A stretch of DNA of 42,412 nt from NCBI RefSeq assembly GCF_000350085.1, contig NZ_CAUM01000007.1, forward strand, positions 1 to 42,412, in the 5' to 3' direction. Below are positions 17,830 through 26,705 of this stretch, in pieces. The translations under genes and the position numbers were made by a program. The stretch comes from Mesorhizobium metallidurans STM 2683. GTDB taxonomy: Bacteria; Pseudomonadota; Alphaproteobacteria; Rhizobiales; Rhizobiaceae. Numbering within the stretch: the first letter of the stretch is position 1; the number at the start of each line of letters is the position of its first letter. The notes below the pieces were generated by a model that saw nothing but the letters and a program-made list of their open reading frames with translations, was not told the DNA's origin and did no database searches.

Positions 17830-17945
17830 GATGACGCACTGCATCACGCAGCGATGACGCTTGCGCCACTCCGGGATGACGCAGTGCAGCATAAAGCGCG
17901 ATGACGCGAGGCGTCACGCGGGGATGACGCGTTGCGTTACCCTGG
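17830..17945. repeat. five-copy direct repeat array with 22-25 bp period
   Basis: GATGACGC occurs exactly at 17830, 17853, 17875, 17900 and 17923. The rest of each unit is related, with a TGC or GGC core and usually a CAC or TAC block. Some units are partly palindromic, for example GATGACGC, GAG, then GCGTCAC at 17900-17916. The spacing is about two helical turns. It could be an iterated protein-binding site, or a small expanded intergenic repeat. Confidence 0.75.
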
Positions 17946-17986
17946 AAGGATCACTGGCATAAATCCCAGCGATCAGAAAAATTGAT

Positions 17987-18006
17987 TGGCGCAACACCTT
18001 GTGCCA
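17987..18006. promoter_or_regulatory. possible operator before the MocR-type gene
   Basis: TGGCGCAA and TTGTGCCA form an inverted repeat with one mismatch around a 4-base centre, 60 bases before the MocR start. It is a plausible site for autoregulation. No experimental support can be drawn from the sequence. Confidence 0.35.
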
Positions 18007-18065
18007 CCGTTACATTCGACTGGTCCAGCCAAGCAAAAAAGCTGGCCATCGAGGAAACATCTTCA

Positions 18066-19559
18066 ATGCCACAGCGAAACGATACGGCCATATGGTCTGG
18101 CCTGTTCCGGATTTCGGCGGAATCCGGCCAGACCTTGCAGGCACAGATCCGTCAGGCGATCGTCGCCGCCATCCTGGACCGGCAGATTGCCGCCTCGATG
18201 CCGCTGCCGTCCTGCCGGATCCTGGCCGAGAAGCTCGGCGTCGCCCGCGGCACCGTGGTGCTGGCTTTCCAGCAGCTGGTCGACCAGGGGTTTCTGGTGG
18301 CGCGCGAACGGCGCGGCCATTTCGTCAATCCCGACGTGCTGGCTACCCCTGCCAAGCCGCACCAGAAGGCGCCCGACCAGGCCAATGAGATCGACTGGAA
18401 GGCGCGCCGGCAGATCGCTGCCAGCGACATGCCGCCGCCGGCCAAGCACGACAACTGGATCAAGTCGTCCTACCCCTTCGTCTACGGCCAGTTCGACCCG
18501 GCGCTGTTCCCGACCGCCGAATGGCGCGAATGCAACCGCATGGCGCTCGCCGTGCTCGAAATCCGCAACTGGGCCTCCGACATGGTCGACCGCGACGATC
18601 CGCTGCTGATCGAGCAGATCCAGGCGCGGCTGCTGCCACGGCGCGGCATCTTCGCCAATCCGGACGAGATCATCGTGACGCTCGGCGCCCAGAACGCGCT
18701 CTATATGCTGGCGACCCTGCTGATGACCAAGGGCTCCAAGGTGGCGATGGAAGACCCGGGCTACCCCGACGCGCGCTCGATCTTCCGGCTGGCCGGCGCC
18801 GATATCCAACCGGTTCCGGTCGACCAGTCCGGCATCGTAACCACTTCTATCTCCAATGATTCCGGCTTCGTCTTCGTGACGCCCAGCCATCATTGCCCGA
18901 CCATGGTGCCGCTGTCGGCGGAGCGCCGGCAGGACCTGCTTGCGCGCGCCAACCGCTACAACCAGATCATCATCGAGGACGGCTATGACAGCCAGCTCCT
19001 GGACGAGGCGCCGCAGCAGGCGCTGAAGAGCCTCGACCGGTCCGGCCGCGTCGTCTATGTCGGCTCGATGTCGAAGACGCTGGCTCCGGGCCTGAGGCTC
19101 GGCTACATCGTCGCCTCGGCCGGGCTGATCACAGAGCTTCGCGCGCTGCGCCGTTTCATGCTGCGGCATCCGCCGGCCAACAACCAGCGTGCGGTCGCGC
19201 TGTTCCTGTCGCTTGGCCATCACGAGGCGCTGGTGCGACGGCTGTCCTCCGCCTTCGACGAGCGGCGCAAGCGTCTGGTCCATGCGATTTCCGCTTTCCT
19301 GCCGGAGTGGCGTTCGACCGACTCGGCCGGCGGCACATCGCTCTGGCTCGAGGGGCCACGCGGCACCGATTCGCGTGACCTGGCCGAGGCCGCCGCCTCG
19401 CGCAGCGTCATCATCGAGCCCGGCGACCGTTTCTTCGACCGCACCGAAAAGCCTTCACGTTTCATGCGCTTGGGCATTTCCTCGATCGCGCTGCAGCACA
19501 TCGAGCCCGGCATCCGCGAACTGGCGACGGCGGCGGGCCGCAGGCCAGCGGCGGCCTGA
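18066..19559 (+). CDS. MocR/PdxR family regulator (GntR HTH fused to aminotransferase domain)
   Basis: The 497-residue protein has an N-terminal winged helix (LQAQIRQAIVAAILDRQIAA, then CRILAEKLGVARGTVVLAFQQLVDQGFL), a linker, and a fold-type I aminotransferase domain. PLP-site features include VTLGAQNALYMLATLL, the IIEDGYDSQL aspartate and the lysine of VGSMSKTLAPGLRLGY. Such proteins bind PLP or an external aldimine as effector and rarely catalyse. ATG at 18066 has GAGGAAA upstream; the longer frame to 17982 is less convincing. The MttB-family gene follows on the same strand after 195 bases and is a candidate target, as is a pyridoxal-related gene elsewhere. Confidence 0.93.
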   Translation: MPQRNDTAIWSGLFRISAESGQTLQAQIRQAIVAAILDRQIAASMPLPSCRILAEKLGVARGTVVLAFQQLVDQGFLVARERRGHFVNPDVLATPAKPHQKAPDQANEIDWKARRQIAASDMPPPAKHDNWIKSSYPFVYGQFDPALFPTAEWRECNRMALAVLEIRNWASDMVDRDDPLLIEQIQARLLPRRGIFANPDEIIVTLGAQNALYMLATLLMTKGSKVAMEDPGYPDARSIFRLAGADIQPVPVDQSGIVTTSISNDSGFVFVTPSHHCPTMVPLSAERRQDLLARANRYNQIIIEDGYDSQLLDEAPQQALKSLDRSGRVVYVGSMSKTLAPGLRLGYIVASAGLITELRALRRFMLRHPPANNQRAVALFLSLGHHEALVRRLSSAFDERRKRLVHAISAFLPEWRSTDSAGGTSLWLEGPRGTDSRDLAEAAASRSVIIEPGDRFFDRTEKPSRFMRLGISSIALQHIEPGIRELATAAGRRPAAA

Positions 19560-19754
19560 TCCCTTCTCCTGAGCGGAGAACCGGCTCCGGTCCTTTGGAG
19601 AGGTCCTTTAGCACTCTGGCATATGCGACCAGGTCGGCTGGCCCATAGGCTGTGCCAATGCCGGCGGCATAGTCGAGGGATAAAGGGGACGAAGCAGGCC
19701 GATGGTGGACCAACCGCCGCCTCCCGCTTCGCAAGCTAAAGGTGGAGTGCCTCG

Positions 19755-21344
19755 ATGTCAGTGGCTCTTGAGAAGCCGGATTCGCCCGCAGACCAGCGTT
19801 CGCGGCGATCAGGCGGGCGCGAAGCGCGCCGCGCCATGCGAGCGGCACCCCTTGCCGACGACATCAAACCGGTAAGGGCCGGCCTCGAAGGCGGCAGCTA
19901 CGGACCGCTCAGTGAAAACGACCGCGAGCGCATCCACGAGGCTGTACTGACGCTGCTCGAGACGGTCGGCTTCGCCAACGCCATCCCCTCCTGCATCGAG
20001 GCGCTGACCAAGGCCGGCGCCACCCATGGCGACGACGGCCGCATCCGCTTCCCCCGCGCGCTCGTCCTCGACACCATCAGACGAGCGGCACGGCATTTCA
20101 CCCTGCACGGCCAGGATCCGAAGCACGATATGTTGATCAAGGGCAAGCGCGTGCATTACGGCACGGCAGGGGCGGCCGTGCACCTTGTCGATGTCGAGAA
20201 GCGCGAATACCGCGAGTCACTGCTGCAGGACATTTATGACGCCGCGCGTATCGTCGAAGGGCTCGACAACATCCATTTCTTCCAGCGGCCGATGGTGCCG
20301 CGCGACATCCCCGATCCGCTCGATATGGATTTCAACACGCTCTACGCCTGCGTGATGGGAACTTCGAAACATGTCGGCACCTCGTTCACGGTGCGCGAGA
20401 ACGTCAAGCCGGCGCTCGACATGCTTTATGCGATCGCCGGCGGCGAGGAGAATTTCCGAGCGCGGCCGTTCGTCTCGAATTCGAATTGCTTCGTCGTGCC
20501 GCCGATGAAATTCGCCGAGGACGCCTGCGGCGTGCTCGAAGCCTGTGTCGAAGGCGGCATTCCGATTCTTTTGCTCTCCGCCGGCCAGGCCGGTGCGACA
20601 GCGCCGGCGGCTATTGCCGGTGCGGTGGTGCAGGCGGTGGCCGAAGTGCTGGTCGGCCTCGTCTATGTCAACGCCATCAAGCCGGGACATCCGGCGATCT
20701 TCGGCACCTGGCCGTTCGTCTCGGATCTCAGGACCGGCGCCATGTCCGGCGGTTCGGCCGAGCAGGCGGTGCTGACCGCGGCCTGCGCGCAGATGGCGCA
20801 ATTCTACGACCTGCCCGGCGGTTCGGCCGCCGGCATGACGGATTCGAAACTGCCCGATATCCAGTCCGGCTACGAAAAGGGCATCACCGACGTGATGGCC
20901 GGTCTTGCCGGCCTCAACCTCGTCTATGAATCGGCTGGCATGCATGCCTCGCTGCTCGGCTTCTGCCTGGAAAGCCTGATCATCGACAATGACATGCTCG
21001 GCCATTGCCTGCGCTGCGTGCGCGGCATCGAGGTGACCGACGAAGCGCTGTCGATCGACACGATCGCCGAGGTTTGCCTGAATGGACCGGGTCACTATCT
21101 CGGCAATGAGCAGACGCTGAGGCTGATGCAGACCGAATATTTCTATCCAGCCGTCGGCGATCGCTTTTCGCCGAAGGAATGGAACGAGAAAGGCAGGCCC
21201 GACATCCTGCAGCGGGCGATCATCGAGAAGAAGCGCATCCTCGCCGAGCGCTTTCCCCGCCATGTGCCGAAGACGATCGACGACAAACTGCGCGCCCGCT
21301 TCGGCGAGATGATCAAGCTGCCGCGCGGCAATATGGGCGGGTGA
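19755..21344 (+). CDS. trimethylamine methyltransferase (MttB) superfamily protein
   Basis: This 529-residue protein is a corrinoid-methyltransferase-fold member of the MttB superfamily, recognised from LLETVGFANAIPSCIEAL, the repeated HYGTAGAAVHLVD and NSNCFVVPPMKFAEDACGVLEA segments, and the C-terminal GPGHYLGNEQTL motif. Archaeal MttB carries pyrrolysine at an in-frame TAG. This frame reads through with no TAG, so it belongs to the non-pyrrolysine group, which includes glycine-betaine methyltransferase. GGTGGAG precedes the ATG. No corrinoid protein, reductive activator or methyl-transferring partner lies in the window, so quaternary-amine demethylation is only a family-level inference. 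A MocR regulator lies upstream. Confidence 0.87.
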   Translation: MSVALEKPDSPADQRSRRSGGREARRAMRAAPLADDIKPVRAGLEGGSYGPLSENDRERIHEAVLTLLETVGFANAIPSCIEALTKAGATHGDDGRIRFPRALVLDTIRRAARHFTLHGQDPKHDMLIKGKRVHYGTAGAAVHLVDVEKREYRESLLQDIYDAARIVEGLDNIHFFQRPMVPRDIPDPLDMDFNTLYACVMGTSKHVGTSFTVRENVKPALDMLYAIAGGEENFRARPFVSNSNCFVVPPMKFAEDACGVLEACVEGGIPILLLSAGQAGATAPAAIAGAVVQAVAEVLVGLVYVNAIKPGHPAIFGTWPFVSDLRTGAMSGGSAEQAVLTAACAQMAQFYDLPGGSAAGMTDSKLPDIQSGYEKGITDVMAGLAGLNLVYESAGMHASLLGFCLESLIIDNDMLGHCLRCVRGIEVTDEALSIDTIAEVCLNGPGHYLGNEQTLRLMQTEYFYPAVGDRFSPKEWNEKGRPDILQRAIIEKKRILAERFPRHVPKTIDDKLRARFGEMIKLPRGNMGG

Positions 21345-21361
21345 GCTACCTCCCGAGACAG

Positions 21362-21763
21362 TCAGTCCACGCTCAGCCCGTAGCGCTCGACGACCTCGGC
21401 GCTGATCAGCTTGGCATGCAGCGTCATCAGCACGATTTGCGCATCGAAGCTGTCGCCGGTCTCAAGTGCGGCCTCGATCCGGCGCTCCGCGTCCAGCATG
21501 TTTTCACGGCCATTGGACCGTTCGAACGCTTCCGGTCCGGCAATACAATAGCCGAAGAGCCGCGCCACCGATGGATAGGCCTGCGGTGGTGGCTCGTCGG
21601 ACCAGTGGTCCTTCATCAGATTGACGATGGTGAGTTTTACGCCCTCCGGCACAAGGGCGGGATGGAGGTCGACGCCGCGTAATGCGGCATCGAGTTGCCT
21701 GAGGTCGCCCGAGCGGCCGAACATTCCGAGGAAACCTGGAGAAGAGCGCCGTCGGGCCATCAT
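21362..21763 (-). CDS. conserved hypothetical protein
   Basis: This 133-residue protein has no domain I can name. It starts with basic residues and a hydrophobic-aromatic stretch (MMARRRSSPGFLGMFGR), then is predicted helical, with charged repeats (DAERRIEAALETGDSFDAQIV) and a final MTLHAKLISAEVVERYG. There is no signal peptide or membrane span. Codon use and GC3 match the neighbours. AGGA lies just before the two possible ATGs at 21763 and 21760. It stands convergent to the MttB gene and downstream of chrA on the same strand after 75 bases, which does not prove a functional link. Confidence 0.72.
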   Translation of the reverse strand: MMARRRSSPGFLGMFGRSGDLRQLDAALRGVDLHPALVPEGVKLTIVNLMKDHWSDEPPPQAYPSVARLFGYCIAGPEAFERSNGRENMLDAERRIEAALETGDSFDAQIVLMTLHAKLISAEVVERYGLSVD

Positions 21764-21838
21764 GTTCCTATCCGTTTCCAGTCATATGGCACCGCGATCG
21801 CTCTTGTACACGCGCAGGCTGGGCGCGGCGAAGCGCCT

Positions 21839-23227
21839 CTATCCGCTTGCGGCCAGCAACAAGACACCGGCGAGGACCGATCCCGCCAGCGTCGGCAGCA
21901 TGCCGATCTTCAGCTTCAGGATGGCGATCATGGCGGCGCATGACAGCAGCGCCGCGCGCCAGTCGATTGATGAGAGTACAGGAACGTTCATTCCACCCAT
22001 GCTGCGCACCTCACCGAAGATGACGTGCAAGGCGAACCACAGAGCGAGATTCATGATGACGCCGACGACGGCGGCGGTGATCGCACCGAGCGCCGCCGAC
22101 AACGCCTTGTTGCCGCGCAGCGCTTCGATGTAGGGCGCGCCGAGGAATATCCAGAGGAAGCACGGGGCGAACGTGACCCACAGCGTGAGCAAAGCCCCGA
22201 GCGACCCGGCAAGCAGCGGGCTCAACAAACCGGGTTGGCGGAACGCGGCAAGAAAACCGACAAACTGCAGGACCAGAATGAGCGGACCGGGCGTGGTTTC
22301 GGCCAGCCCAAGGCCATCGACCATCTCACCGGGCGCGAGCCAGCCGAAGGAGCCGACCGCTGCCTGCGCAACATAGGCAAGGACCGCGTAGGCGCCGCCG
22401 AAGGTAACGACCGCCATGATGCTGAAGAACCTGCCGATCTCACTCCAAACGCTGGCGGATCCGGTGAGCGCCCAGATCAGAAGCACAGGCCCGAGCCAGA
22501 TCGGCAGCCAGATCGCCAAAGTGCGCGGCGCATGCCATCTCGTCGGCCTGGTATGGGTCAGTTCACCGCGCTCGAACATCAGGTCGACCGCGCCCTTGAT
22601 GTCGGGAGCATCGCCCTTGCCGTGCGCCGAACCGGAGAAAAGGCCCGGCGCAACGTGATTGCCGATCCAGCCTGTCAGGCCCACAAAAAGGACGATGAGC
22701 GGAAACGGCACATTCAACGCATAGATGGCGATGAAGGCGGCGAGGGCGATAGACACCATTGCCCGGTTCTTCAGGGCACGCCGTCCGATCCGGATGACCG
22801 CCTCGATCACGATGGCGAGCACGGCCGCCTTCACCCCGAAAAACAGCGCCTCCACAAGCGGCGCGTCGCCATACAGCGCATAGAGGGTGCTCAGGGCGAG
22901 CATCACAACCGCGCCCGGCACGACGAACAGGATGCCGGCGACCAGGCCGCCGAGCGTCCGGTGCAGCAGCCAGCCGATATAGACGGCAAGCTGCTGGGCT
23001 TCCGGACCGGGCAGCAGCATGCAGTAATTCAATGCATGCAGGAAACGCTGTTCGCCGATCCAGCGCCGCTCTTCGACCAATTCCCTGTGCATGAGCGCGA
23101 TCTGCCCGGCCGGCCCGCCGAAGGAGAGCAGGCCGATTTTCGCCCAGACCTTCACGGCCTCGCTGAACGTCGGCACCGCCGGCGCCGAGGCGGTCTCGCC
23201 CGTTTTGTCCGTAACTAGGGCGCTCAT
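21839..23227 (-). CDS. chrA: chromate efflux transporter
   Basis: This 462-residue membrane protein of the CHR family has two homologous halves. The first carries FGGPAGQIALMHRELVEERRW and LLPGPEAQQLAVYIGW; the second carries FGGAYAVLAYVAQAAV and ETTPGPLILVLQFVGF. FGGP/FGGA and PGP are the hallmark motifs of both CHR domains. Around ten to twelve hydrophobic segments are seen, as in long-chain ChrA. It exports chromate from the cytoplasm. Its ATG overlaps the chrB stop by four bases, so the two genes are co-transcribed and probably translationally coupled. Confidence 0.95.
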   Translation of the reverse strand: MSALVTDKTGETASAPAVPTFSEAVKVWAKIGLLSFGGPAGQIALMHRELVEERRWIGEQRFLHALNYCMLLPGPEAQQLAVYIGWLLHRTLGGLVAGILFVVPGAVVMLALSTLYALYGDAPLVEALFFGVKAAVLAIVIEAVIRIGRRALKNRAMVSIALAAFIAIYALNVPFPLIVLFVGLTGWIGNHVAPGLFSGSAHGKGDAPDIKGAVDLMFERGELTHTRPTRWHAPRTLAIWLPIWLGPVLLIWALTGSASVWSEIGRFFSIMAVVTFGGAYAVLAYVAQAAVGSFGWLAPGEMVDGLGLAETTPGPLILVLQFVGFLAAFRQPGLLSPLLAGSLGALLTLWVTFAPCFLWIFLGAPYIEALRGNKALSAALGAITAAVVGVIMNLALWFALHVIFGEVRSMGGMNVPVLSSIDWRAALLSCAAMIAILKLKIGMLPTLAGSVLAGVLLLAASG

Positions 23228-24042
23228 GATGGTTTGCCCGCGCTTGGCCAGTTGTGCGTTTCCTCGGCGGCGTCACGGCACCAGCGGAAAAACGCATCAT
23301 AAAGCAGCATGCCTGCCTGCAACTGTTCCAGATCGTCGCGAAACATCCGCGACAGGCCAAGCGAAGCGGCCAGGAATCCGGCCGCCTGGGGAACCAGATC
23401 GAGGCTTGCCGTATCGGCCGCGCGTACAATCATGGCGAGGCGGTCGAGCGGCTCGGATTCGAGCCCGAACTCCTCGATCATCGTGTCGAAGGTGCAGCGT
23501 TCGCCCCGGTGCGACCAGAACACATTGTCGATGTCGAAAGGCACGGCCTGAAAGCGATCCGCGGCGGCCGTCACTTCGGCCGCCTCGACAAAGAGAAAAA
23601 CCGCGCTCGGATCGATGAAACGCCGGATCAGCCAGGGACAGGCGATGCGATCGACCTTCGGGCGAGCCCGCGTCACCCACACGGTGCGGCCTTTATCGTC
23701 GCGCGGCGGCATCTTGTCGGTGCGGACCAGGAGCCCCTTGGCATCGCGCCAGGCCTCGAATCCGCCTTCGAGGGATTCGGCGGCAATGCCCTCATGCCGC
23801 AGCCAAGCGGCCACGCCTTGCGAGAGCTTTTGGCCTTTCTGGCAGACGACCGCCACTCGGCTGCCGGCGAAGTCGGCCGCCCAGGCCGGGACAGTTTTGA
23901 AATCACGCCGGCTTGAGGCCGGCAACAGGCGCGGATCGGCATTGTAATCATCATCGACGCGAACATCGACGATTGCGGGCGCACCCGGCAGACCAATCAA
24001 ACGGGACAATTGCGATACGGTGATAGCGGTTGTTGACGGCAT
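23224..24042 (-). CDS. chrB: rhodanese-ChrB fusion, chromate resistance protein
   Basis: The 272-residue protein joins an N-terminal rhodanese-like domain (about residues 1-105; VVCQKGQKLSQGVAAWL holds the active-site cysteine loop) to a C-terminal ChrB domain (about 110-272; VTRARPKVDRIACPWLIRRFIDP, and a DNVFWSHRGERCTFDTMIEEFG segment). ChrB proteins are chromate-responsive regulators or accessory proteins of ChrA. ATG at 24042 follows a near-perfect AGGAGG. The gene heads the chrB-chrA pair, with a TTGACA promoter element 110-115 bases upstream. The rhodanese cysteine could bind thiols or chromate-reduced species, but this is inferred. Confidence 0.93.
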   Translation of the reverse strand: MPSTTAITVSQLSRLIGLPGAPAIVDVRVDDDYNADPRLLPASSRRDFKTVPAWAADFAGSRVAVVCQKGQKLSQGVAAWLRHEGIAAESLEGGFEAWRDAKGLLVRTDKMPPRDDKGRTVWVTRARPKVDRIACPWLIRRFIDPSAVFLFVEAAEVTAAADRFQAVPFDIDNVFWSHRGERCTFDTMIEEFGLESEPLDRLAMIVRAADTASLDLVPQAAGFLAASLGLSRMFRDDLEQLQAGMLLYDAFFRWCRDAAEETHNWPSAGKPS

Positions 24043-24128
24043 GGCGTCCACCTCCTGAAAGAGAGAAGTTTGGACGCGAACGTTGGGCTGACGCCTCACG
24101 GGGTCGTCGCGATGCACCCCTTGCCATG

Positions 24129-24157
24129 ATCGTGGATTTGTCGCGCGCGCTTGTCAA
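24129..24157 (-). promoter_or_regulatory. possible promoter of chrB-chrA
   Basis: On the minus strand TTGACA (24157-24152) is followed after 17 bases by CACGAT (24134-24129), a weak -10. The -35 hexamer is a perfect sigma-70 consensus, and the position is suitable for the chrB start at 24042. Confidence 0.4.
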
Positions 24158-24223
24158 GCGTCATGCCTGGAGCAAGGATGCTCCGGCGGGCTGAGGCATA
24201 GCACTATCCTGCGAGGCAAGACG

Positions 24224-24643
24224 ATGAAAAAGACCTATCACGGCAGCTGCCACTGCGGCGCGGTGCGTTTCGAGGCTGATATCGACCTCACTGACGGCAT
24301 CCGCAAATGCAATTGCAGCTTCTGCTGGAAGCTTGGCTACCGGAAGTCGTTCGCGGCCTATGAAGCCGTACGCGTGACGGATGGCCGGGACAGGATGCGG
24401 GAATACAAGGCCAGCCCGTCCAACTGGCCGGAAGGCGACATCAACCATTATATGTGCCCGAATTGCGGTGCGAATTTCCTCTCGCGCGGCTATCTCGATT
24501 TCATGGGCGGCAATTTCTGGGCAGTGAACGTCGCCTGTCTCGACGACGCCACCGAAGAGGATCTCGCCGCGGCACCGATCATCTATGAGGATGGCAAGCG
24601 CGACCGGCAGATGGAAGCGCCTGCGATCACCAGCTATTTGTAG
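24224..24643 (+). CDS. GFA family protein (glutathione-dependent formaldehyde-activating fold)
   Basis: This 139-residue zinc protein starts with GSCHCGAVRFEADI and continues with KCNCSFCWK and CPNCGANF, the cysteine pattern of the GFA/CENP-V fold. Gfa catalyses or assists formation of S-hydroxymethylglutathione from formaldehyde, but most family members have no assigned reaction. No glutathione-dependent formaldehyde dehydrogenase gene lies nearby. It is divergent from chrB and convergent with the sugar-acid dehydratase gene, with a hairpin in the space between. Confidence 0.9.
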   Translation: MKKTYHGSCHCGAVRFEADIDLTDGIRKCNCSFCWKLGYRKSFAAYEAVRVTDGRDRMREYKASPSNWPEGDINHYMCPNCGANFLSRGYLDFMGGNFWAVNVACLDDATEEDLAAAPIIYEDGKRDRQMEAPAITSYL

Positions 24644-24716
24644 GCACTGCTTGGACGCGGCACCCCATGGACCAAAAAGCCACCCCAAAAGCTGCACCCA
24701 TGAGCTAATGGTTGCG

Positions 24717-24737
24717 CTTCTCCCACAAGGGGAGAAG
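24717..24737. terminator. hairpin between convergent GFA and dehydratase genes
   Basis: CTTCTCCC (24717-24724) pairs with GGGAGAAG (24730-24737) around a 5-base loop. It lies between two converging genes and could end transcription from either side, although no long T-run follows. The arms match those of the repeat at 37915-38040, so it may be a fragment of that repeat family. Confidence 0.45.
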
Positions 24738-24750
24738 GAAAAAGCGGCCC

Positions 24751-26556
24751 TCAGTGATTGTCCCTCGGCACGCCGCTGGTGTGCGCCACATCCTGGTATT
24801 TCACCGCCGGCTTCAGCACCATGCCCGCCGAGAACTGATCGACCATGCCGCGCTGAATCTCCTGCCAGGGTGTTTGGTGCTTGGGGTAATGATAGCCGCC
24901 ATTGTTCTGCAGCTCGGCACGGCGCCGCGTGATCTCGTCATCGGTGACGAGGATGTCGGCGGTGCCCTTGCGCAGGTCGATGCGGACGCGGTCGCCGGTC
25001 TTGAGCAGCGCCAGCCCGCCGCCTATTGCCGCTTCGGGCGAAGCGTTGAGGATCGACGGCGAGCCCGATGTGCCCGACTGGCGGCCGTCGCCGATGCAGG
25101 CCAGCGCGTGGATGCCCTTCTTGATGAGATAGGCCGGCGGCTGCATGTTGACGACCTCGGCGCCGCCGGGATAGCCGATCGGGCCGGCGCCGCGCATGAA
25201 CAGGATGGTGTGCTCGTCGATGCCTTGCGCCGGATCGTCGATGCGGGCGTGGTAGTCCTCCGGCCCGTCGAAGACCATGGCGTTGCCCTCGAAGGCCTCT
25301 GGGTCCTTCGGATTGGACAGATAGCGCTCGCGGAATTCGGGCGAGATGCCGCTGGTCTTCATGATCGCCGAGTCGAACAGATTACCCCTGAGATTGATAA
25401 AGCCGGCATTGGCTTTCAACGGCTCCGCGACGGTGCGGATGACATCGGGATTCTCGTTGACGACGTCTCTGCAGTTGTCGCCCATGGTCTTGCCGTTGAC
25501 AGTGACAGCATCGGGATGCGGAAGCAGCCCGGCCTTCATGAGTTCGGCGACCACCGCCGGCACGCCGCCGGCATGATGATAGTCCTCGCCGAGATATTCG
25601 CCCGATGGCTGCAGGTTGACGATAAGCGGGATACTGAGGCCGACCTTCTGCCAGTCGTCATTGTCGAGCGGCACGCCGAGATGACGGGCAATCGCATTGA
25701 GGTGGATCGGTGCGTTGGTCGAGCCGCCGATGGCCGAATTGACGACGATGGCGTTCTCGAAGGCCTTGCGGGTCATGATGTCGGACGGTTTCAGATCCTC
25801 GTGGACCATGTCGACGATGCGCTTGCCCGTCTCATAGGCGATCTGTCCACGCTCCCGGTAGGGTGCCGGAATGGCGGCCGAGCCAGGCAACTGCATGCCG
25901 AGCGCTTCGGCCAGCGAATTCATCGTGGTGGCGGTGCCCATGGTGTTGCAATAGCCGGTGGACGGCGCCGAGGAGGCGACGATGTCCATGAACTCGTCAT
26001 AGTCGATCTCGCCGGCCGACAGGCGCTGGCGCGATTCCCAGACGATGGTGCCGGAACCCGTACGCTTGCCCTTGTGCCAGCCGTTCAGCATCGGGCCGAC
26101 CGAAAGTGCGATGGCCGGAATGTTGACAGTAGCGGCGGCCATCAGCAGCGCCGGCGTGGTCTTGTCGCAGCCGATGGTGAGCACGACGCCGTCGAGCGGA
26201 TAGCCGTAGAGCACCTCGACCAGGCTGAGATAGGCAAGGTTGCGGTCGAGTGCGGCGGTCGGGCGCTTGCCGGTCTCCTGGATCGGATGGCACGGGAATT
26301 CGAAGGGGATGCCGCCCATCGACACGATGCCCTCGCGCACGCGCTTGGCCAGTTCGATATGATGGCGATTGCAGGGCGACAGATCAGAGCCGGTCTGGGC
26401 GATGCCGATCAGGGGCTTGCCCGACATCAGTTCGGCGCGCGTCAGCCCGTAGTTCAAATAGCGCTCGAGATAAAGCGCCGTCATGCCGGGGTTATCGGGG
26501 TTGTCGAACCACTCCTGCGAGCGAAATTTCTTCTTTCTGGTGGGGGCGCCTGCCAT
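24751..26556 (-). CDS. IlvD/Edd family dehydratase, L-arabinonate dehydratase-like
   Basis: The 601-residue enzyme removes water from a sugar acid to give a 2-keto-3-deoxy acid. C62 ([10 protein letters not shown]), C130 ([11 protein letters not shown]) and C203 (GYCNTMG) are spaced 68 and 73 residues apart, which as I recall equals the [2Fe-2S]-binding cysteines of Rhizobium L-arabinonate dehydratase. The C-terminus has [20 protein letters not shown] with the expected catalytic serine. SPCNRHH favours sugar-acid dehydratases over branched-chain IlvD. ATG at 26556 has GGAG six bases upstream; ATGs at 26559 and 26568 are possible. No other sugar-acid genes lie nearby, so the exact sugar acid is uncertain. 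Confidence 0.9.
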   Translation of the reverse strand: MAGAPTRKKKFRSQEWFDNPDNPGMTALYLERYLNYGLTRAELMSGKPLIGIAQTGSDLSPCNRHHIELAKRVREGIVSMGGIPFEFPCHPIQETGKRPTAALDRNLAYLSLVEVLYGYPLDGVVLTIGCDKTTPALLMAAATVNIPAIALSVGPMLNGWHKGKRTGSGTIVWESRQRLSAGEIDYDEFMDIVASSAPSTGYCNTMGTATTMNSLAEALGMQLPGSAAIPAPYRERGQIAYETGKRIVDMVHEDLKPSDIMTRKAFENAIVVNSAIGGSTNAPIHLNAIARHLGVPLDNDDWQKVGLSIPLIVNLQPSGEYLGEDYHHAGGVPAVVAELMKAGLLPHPDAVTVNGKTMGDNCRDVVNENPDVIRTVAEPLKANAGFINLRGNLFDSAIMKTSGISPEFRERYLSNPKDPEAFEGNAMVFDGPEDYHARIDDPAQGIDEHTILFMRGAGPIGYPGGAEVVNMQPPAYLIKKGIHALACIGDGRQSGTSGSPSILNASPEAAIGGGLALLKTGDRVRIDLRKGTADILVTDDEITRRRAELQNNGGYHYPKHQTPWQEIQRGMVDQFSAGMVLKPAVKYQDVAHTSGVPRDNH

Positions 26557-26705
26557 CATGGTCTCCATATTTGTAGGACAAATCGATATGGCAACGCGCG
26601 AGCGCAGGCAAGGGGCTCGCGCAATCCTGACCCGCACTTTGGTGCGATAGACACAACAGCGCCCCCGCGCTAGGGCTTCGGGCCAATCTTTCCGGGAGGT
26701 TCTTG

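Larger units (their letters stand above)
17730..18065. other. intergenic region between divergent pgi and MocR-type genes
   Basis: The 336 bases hold no gene. They contain a perfect CATTGA/TCAATG palindrome (17810-17823), the five-copy GATGACGC array (17830-17945) and a TGGCGCAA/TTGTGCCA inverted repeat (17987-18006) near the MocR gene. Promoters for both divergent genes must lie here, but I could not assign hexamers. Confidence 0.55.

Noticed and set aside
17830..17945. CRISPR-like array
   Set aside because: The conserved part is only 8 bases, units are 22-25 bases with no distinct spacers, and no cas gene is near.
19755..21344. Pyrrolysine-containing MttB
   Set aside because: There is no in-frame TAG within the 529 codons, so the standard pyrrolysine arrangement is absent.
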